This document shows positions 61,850 to 64,000 of a DNA stretch of 64,000 bases, piece by piece. The stretch's first letter is position 1, and the number at the start of each line of letters is the position of its first letter. The notes beneath the pieces are model-generated. The model made no database searches and was not told where the DNA came from. It saw only the letters and a list, made by a program, of their open reading frames with translations. The position numbers were made by a program, and so were the translations under genes. The stretch is from Woeseiaceae bacterium (GTDB lineage: Bacteria; Pseudomonadota; Gammaproteobacteria; Steroidobacterales; Woeseiaceae): contig JANQLK010000051.1 of NCBI GenBank assembly GCA_028280615.1, positions 1 to 64,000 on the forward strand. The letters run 5' to 3'.

Positions 61850-62103
61850 CAGTCGTTACGTGCGACGGGGTTGTTGAGGATCCGAATCGTGAACACGCCT
61901 TTTGGCAGCTGTTCGAAGGTCCTGCCAATCTCCTGTTTCAGGGCATCCATGACGACGTCGAACTCGCCCAGCAGCTGGGTGCTCATGGCGTTGGTCCAGA
62001 CTTCGATGTCGTCGTGCGCACTGAGCCGCGCGATCACGTCCTTGATCGGCGGTATGAAGTCTCTGTCGAGCGGGTACAGGCTGATATCGACGGCTACCTT
62101 CAT
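61849..62103 (-). CDS. YkoF-like (HMP/thiamine-binding type) small protein
   Basis: An 84-residue protein. VAVDISLYPLDRDFIPPIKD, then a middle DIEVWTNAMSTQLLGEFDVV and FEQLPKGVFTIRIL, match the alpha/beta ferredoxin-like fold of YkoF/MTH1187 thiamine-binding proteins. No signal peptide is seen, so it acts in the cytoplasm. It lies between a TonB receptor gene and the PnuC gene with no gap. Its ligand would be thiamine or HMP; inferred from family. Confidence 0.72.
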   Translation of the reverse strand: MKVAVDISLYPLDRDFIPPIKDVIARLSAHDDIEVWTNAMSTQLLGEFDVVMDALKQEIGRTFEQLPKGVFTIRILNNPVARND

Positions 62104-62105
62104 CT

Positions 62106-64000
62106 TTAGAATCTCCTGTCAAACGAAATGCCCAGCTGGCGCGGATCACCGAGCCGGGTATAAAGCGTATCCGTAAATTCCGGCGGCTCGTTGCCGAAGA
62201 AGAAACCGCGCACGGCGTAGGTCTCGTCGAAGGCATTTCTGAGCCACAGCTCCGCGCCCCAGTGCGGCGCATCATAGCCGAGTCTCAGGTTGGTCAGGGT
62301 GTACGCGTCCGAACGCTGGTCGTGGCTGACGTCGAAGTAGAAGGCGTCGCGCGCCGTCGTATCGATGCGCGCATAGAAACCCGAAGGATGCCGCCAGGCG
62401 CCGCCGGCGGCCAGCGTGTAGTTGGGTGCATGCGCCTGGTCGCGCCCGGACAGGTCGCCCTGCGGCGCCTGGTATTCGTCGAACGTGGCGTCGAGCAGAC
62501 CAACGCTCGCATAAAACTCCAGCGTATCGCCGGGGAGCCAGCGCAGGTCGGCCTCGAAGCCGTAGCTGTCGCCGGTCGCCGCATTGCCGGTCAGAAATAC
62601 GAACGTCGTCGGATCGCCCGGATCGAGCTGGAACGACGCGCGCACCTGCTGGTCGTCGCGGCGGTTCACGAATAGCGAGGCATTGATGCTCAGCGTGTCG
62701 TCGAGCCACGTCGAGCGAACGCCCAGTTCCGCATTCCAGAGCGCTTCGGCGCCGAACTCGCGCTCAGCTTCGGGAATACCCGGGCCCAGGTTGAAACCGC
62801 CGGCCTTGTAGCCACGGGACACGCTGAGATAGCCGGACAGGTCCCGGGAGAAATCGTGCTTCAGTGCCAGCTCACCGCCCGTCATTGATTCCGACGGGCC
62901 GGCCACGAGCCCGTCCGAATCCACGTAGTCGGTGTTTCGGCGCTCCACCCGGAGTCCGACCTCGAGGCGCGTTGCGCTGCCCACGGCGAAGCCGAACTGG
63001 CCGAACGCGGCAAGGTTCTCTGCCTCGTAGTCGCTCGTGAAGCGGGCATCGAGTATGTCCGGCTCGCCGCCGAAGCCCGGATCGAACAACTCACCCTGGT
63101 CGAGAGTCGACAGTCCGTCGTCGAGTCTTAGCGCGTAGAGCCCCAGCAGATAGTCGAAACGGGCATCGCGATCCGACACCAGCCTGAACTCCTGGCTCAG
63201 CGTTCGGCGGTCCCGTTCGCGGATCGACACGAAATCGTAGGTGATCGGCGCCCAGCTGTCGTCGTTGCCCCAGTCGGCGTCGAAGCCGTAAACGATATCG
63301 GAGTCCGCCGCAGACGTAATCGATGTCAGCGTGTGGCCGGGAATTCCGGACCAGTCGATGCGCAGCGAACCGCCAAGACTCTGCTGGGCATCCTGCCCGG
63401 GCCTGTCGGACAGGGTCTCGAAACCGTTGTCCAGAGCGAAGGCATCGTATCCGTTGTCGACGTCGGCATAGAGGAGCGCAATCCTGATATCGACCTCGTC
63501 GCCGGGCTCGAACTCGAAGCGGCCCTTGAGCGTCGTCTCCTCTCGACCGTTCGTGTCCGTCCGGCCGAGAAACGGATTGTCGCGAAAACCATCGCTCGAG
63601 TGGCGATGTGCGCTGACGCGATAGCGCGCCCGGCCGTCGTCGCTTAACGCGCCGCCGAAAGCGAGCCCGCCGGCAAGCATGTCGTCGCTACCGACGCTCA
63701 ATCGCAACAGGCCGTTGCGTTCCCCGGTGGCTGACGCGCTTTGCACGTAGATGAGCCCGGCGAGCGCGTTGGCGCCGTAGCGGCTGCCCTGCGGTCCGCG
63801 CAGCACCTCGACGCGCTCGACGTCGAATAGCGTGGCAATCGTGCCGATGCCCGAAAAATCGATATCGTCTATCAGAAATCCGACCGACGGATTCGGCGCG
63901 CCCTGATACTGCTCGAGCTCGCCGACGCCACGAATCTGGAAATAACGCGAGCGGTGCCCGTCCCCCGACCAGTTCAGGTTCGGGACGCTTTGGACAAGCT
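62106..64000 (-). CDS. TonB-dependent outer-membrane receptor (partial, 5' end beyond window)
   Basis: About 631 residues are in the window; the N-terminus is beyond base 64000. Visible plug: NLNWSGDGHRSRYFQIRGVG, NPSVGFLIDDIDFSGIGTIA, VERVEVLRGPQGSRYGANALA. The barrel runs to a C-terminal ...GISFDRRF with terminal Phe. Followed 2 nt later by the YkoF-like gene, then PnuC and the APH-fold kinase, so a thiamine (or related vitamin) receptor is likely. If that is right, a TPP riboswitch may precede it outside the window. Confidence 0.88.
   Translation of the reverse strand, partial: LVQSVPNLNWSGDGHRSRYFQIRGVGELEQYQGAPNPSVGFLIDDIDFSGIGTIATLFDVERVEVLRGPQGSRYGANALAGLIYVQSASATGERNGLLRLSVGSDDMLAGGLAFGGALSDDGRARYRVSAHRHSSDGFRDNPFLGRTDTNGREETTLKGRFEFEPGDEVDIRIALLYADVDNGYDAFALDNGFETLSDRPGQDAQQSLGGSLRIDWSGIPGHTLTSITSAADSDIVYGFDADWGNDDSWAPITYDFVSIRERDRRTLSQEFRLVSDRDARFDYLLGLYALRLDDGLSTLDQGELFDPGFGGEPDILDARFTSDYEAENLAAFGQFGFAVGSATRLEVGLRVERRNTDYVDSDGLVAGPSESMTGGELALKHDFSRDLSGYLSVSRGYKAGGFNLGPGIPEAEREFGAEALWNAELGVRSTWLDDTLSINASLFVNRRDDQQVRASFQLDPGDPTTFVFLTGNAATGDSYGFEADLRWLPGDTLEFYASVGLLDATFDEYQAPQGDLSGRDQAHAPNYTLAAGGAWRHPSGFYARIDTTARDAFYFDVSHDQRSDAYTLTNLRLGYDAPHWGAELWLRNAFDETYAVRGFFFGNEPPEFTDTLYTRLGDPRQLGISFDRRF

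Overview
The window is a 64-kb chromosomal segment from a high-GC gammaproteobacterium. Evidence for this includes a complete housekeeping backbone (lspA-ribF-murJ, rpsT, rplU-rpmA-obgE, ispB, feoAB, hpt), type IV pilus genes, many TonB-dependent receptors and lipoproteins, an encoded CCA end on tRNA-Pro, and frequent GTG/TTG starts. The mix of TonB receptors, sortilin-like propellers, DUF885 peptidases and a VC_2705-type symporter resembles marine sediment lineages such as Woeseiaceae; that placement is an inference.

Layout. 1-4395: end of a minor-pilin locus (small secreted protein, pilY1, pilE). 4446-7587: lspA-ribF-murJ on the minus strand, overlapping, with no ileS between ribF and lspA. 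7740-14789: rpsT, a lipoprotein plus GGDEF/EAL pair, obgE-rpmA-rplU (L21 with a histone-like tail), ispB and tRNA-Pro(CGG) followed by a duplicated tRNA 3' end and terminator. 15088-19559: an outer-membrane protein, an aminotransferase and a Fur-box-controlled feoAB. 19675-25222: a seven-gene, mostly stop/start-overlapping operon for an apparently uncharacterised envelope machine (secreted helical protein, Cys-rich lipoprotein, TolQ/MotA-like and TolR/MotB-like proteins, a periplasmic protein, a SPOR-like protein and a lytic transglycosylase). 25228-35369: nucleotide salvage, metal efflux, peptidase, symporter and small hydrolase genes.

35370-42712 is an accessory region with lower GC in places, two copies of an 80-bp repeat, an IS30 transposase remnant fused to a second copy of the gloB 3' end, and the most interesting cluster: two paralogous EVE/PUA-like genes bracketing a winged-helix PD-(D/E)XK nuclease, a GIY-YIG nuclease and a possible 30-residue ORF. 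This looks like a candidate modified-DNA-sensing defence or restriction locus.

42713-64000 is a secretory and nutrient-acquisition region: three ~1050-1100-residue sortilin/BNR-propeller proteins, a penicillin-acylase-like hydrolase, a DUF885 lipoprotein, a Vgb-like propeller, a CxxCH protein and a TonB receptor. It ends with a compact operon (TonB receptor cut by the window end, YkoF-like protein, PnuC family transporter, APH-fold kinase) that fits thiamine uptake and salvage. No CRISPR array, prophage or rRNA was seen.
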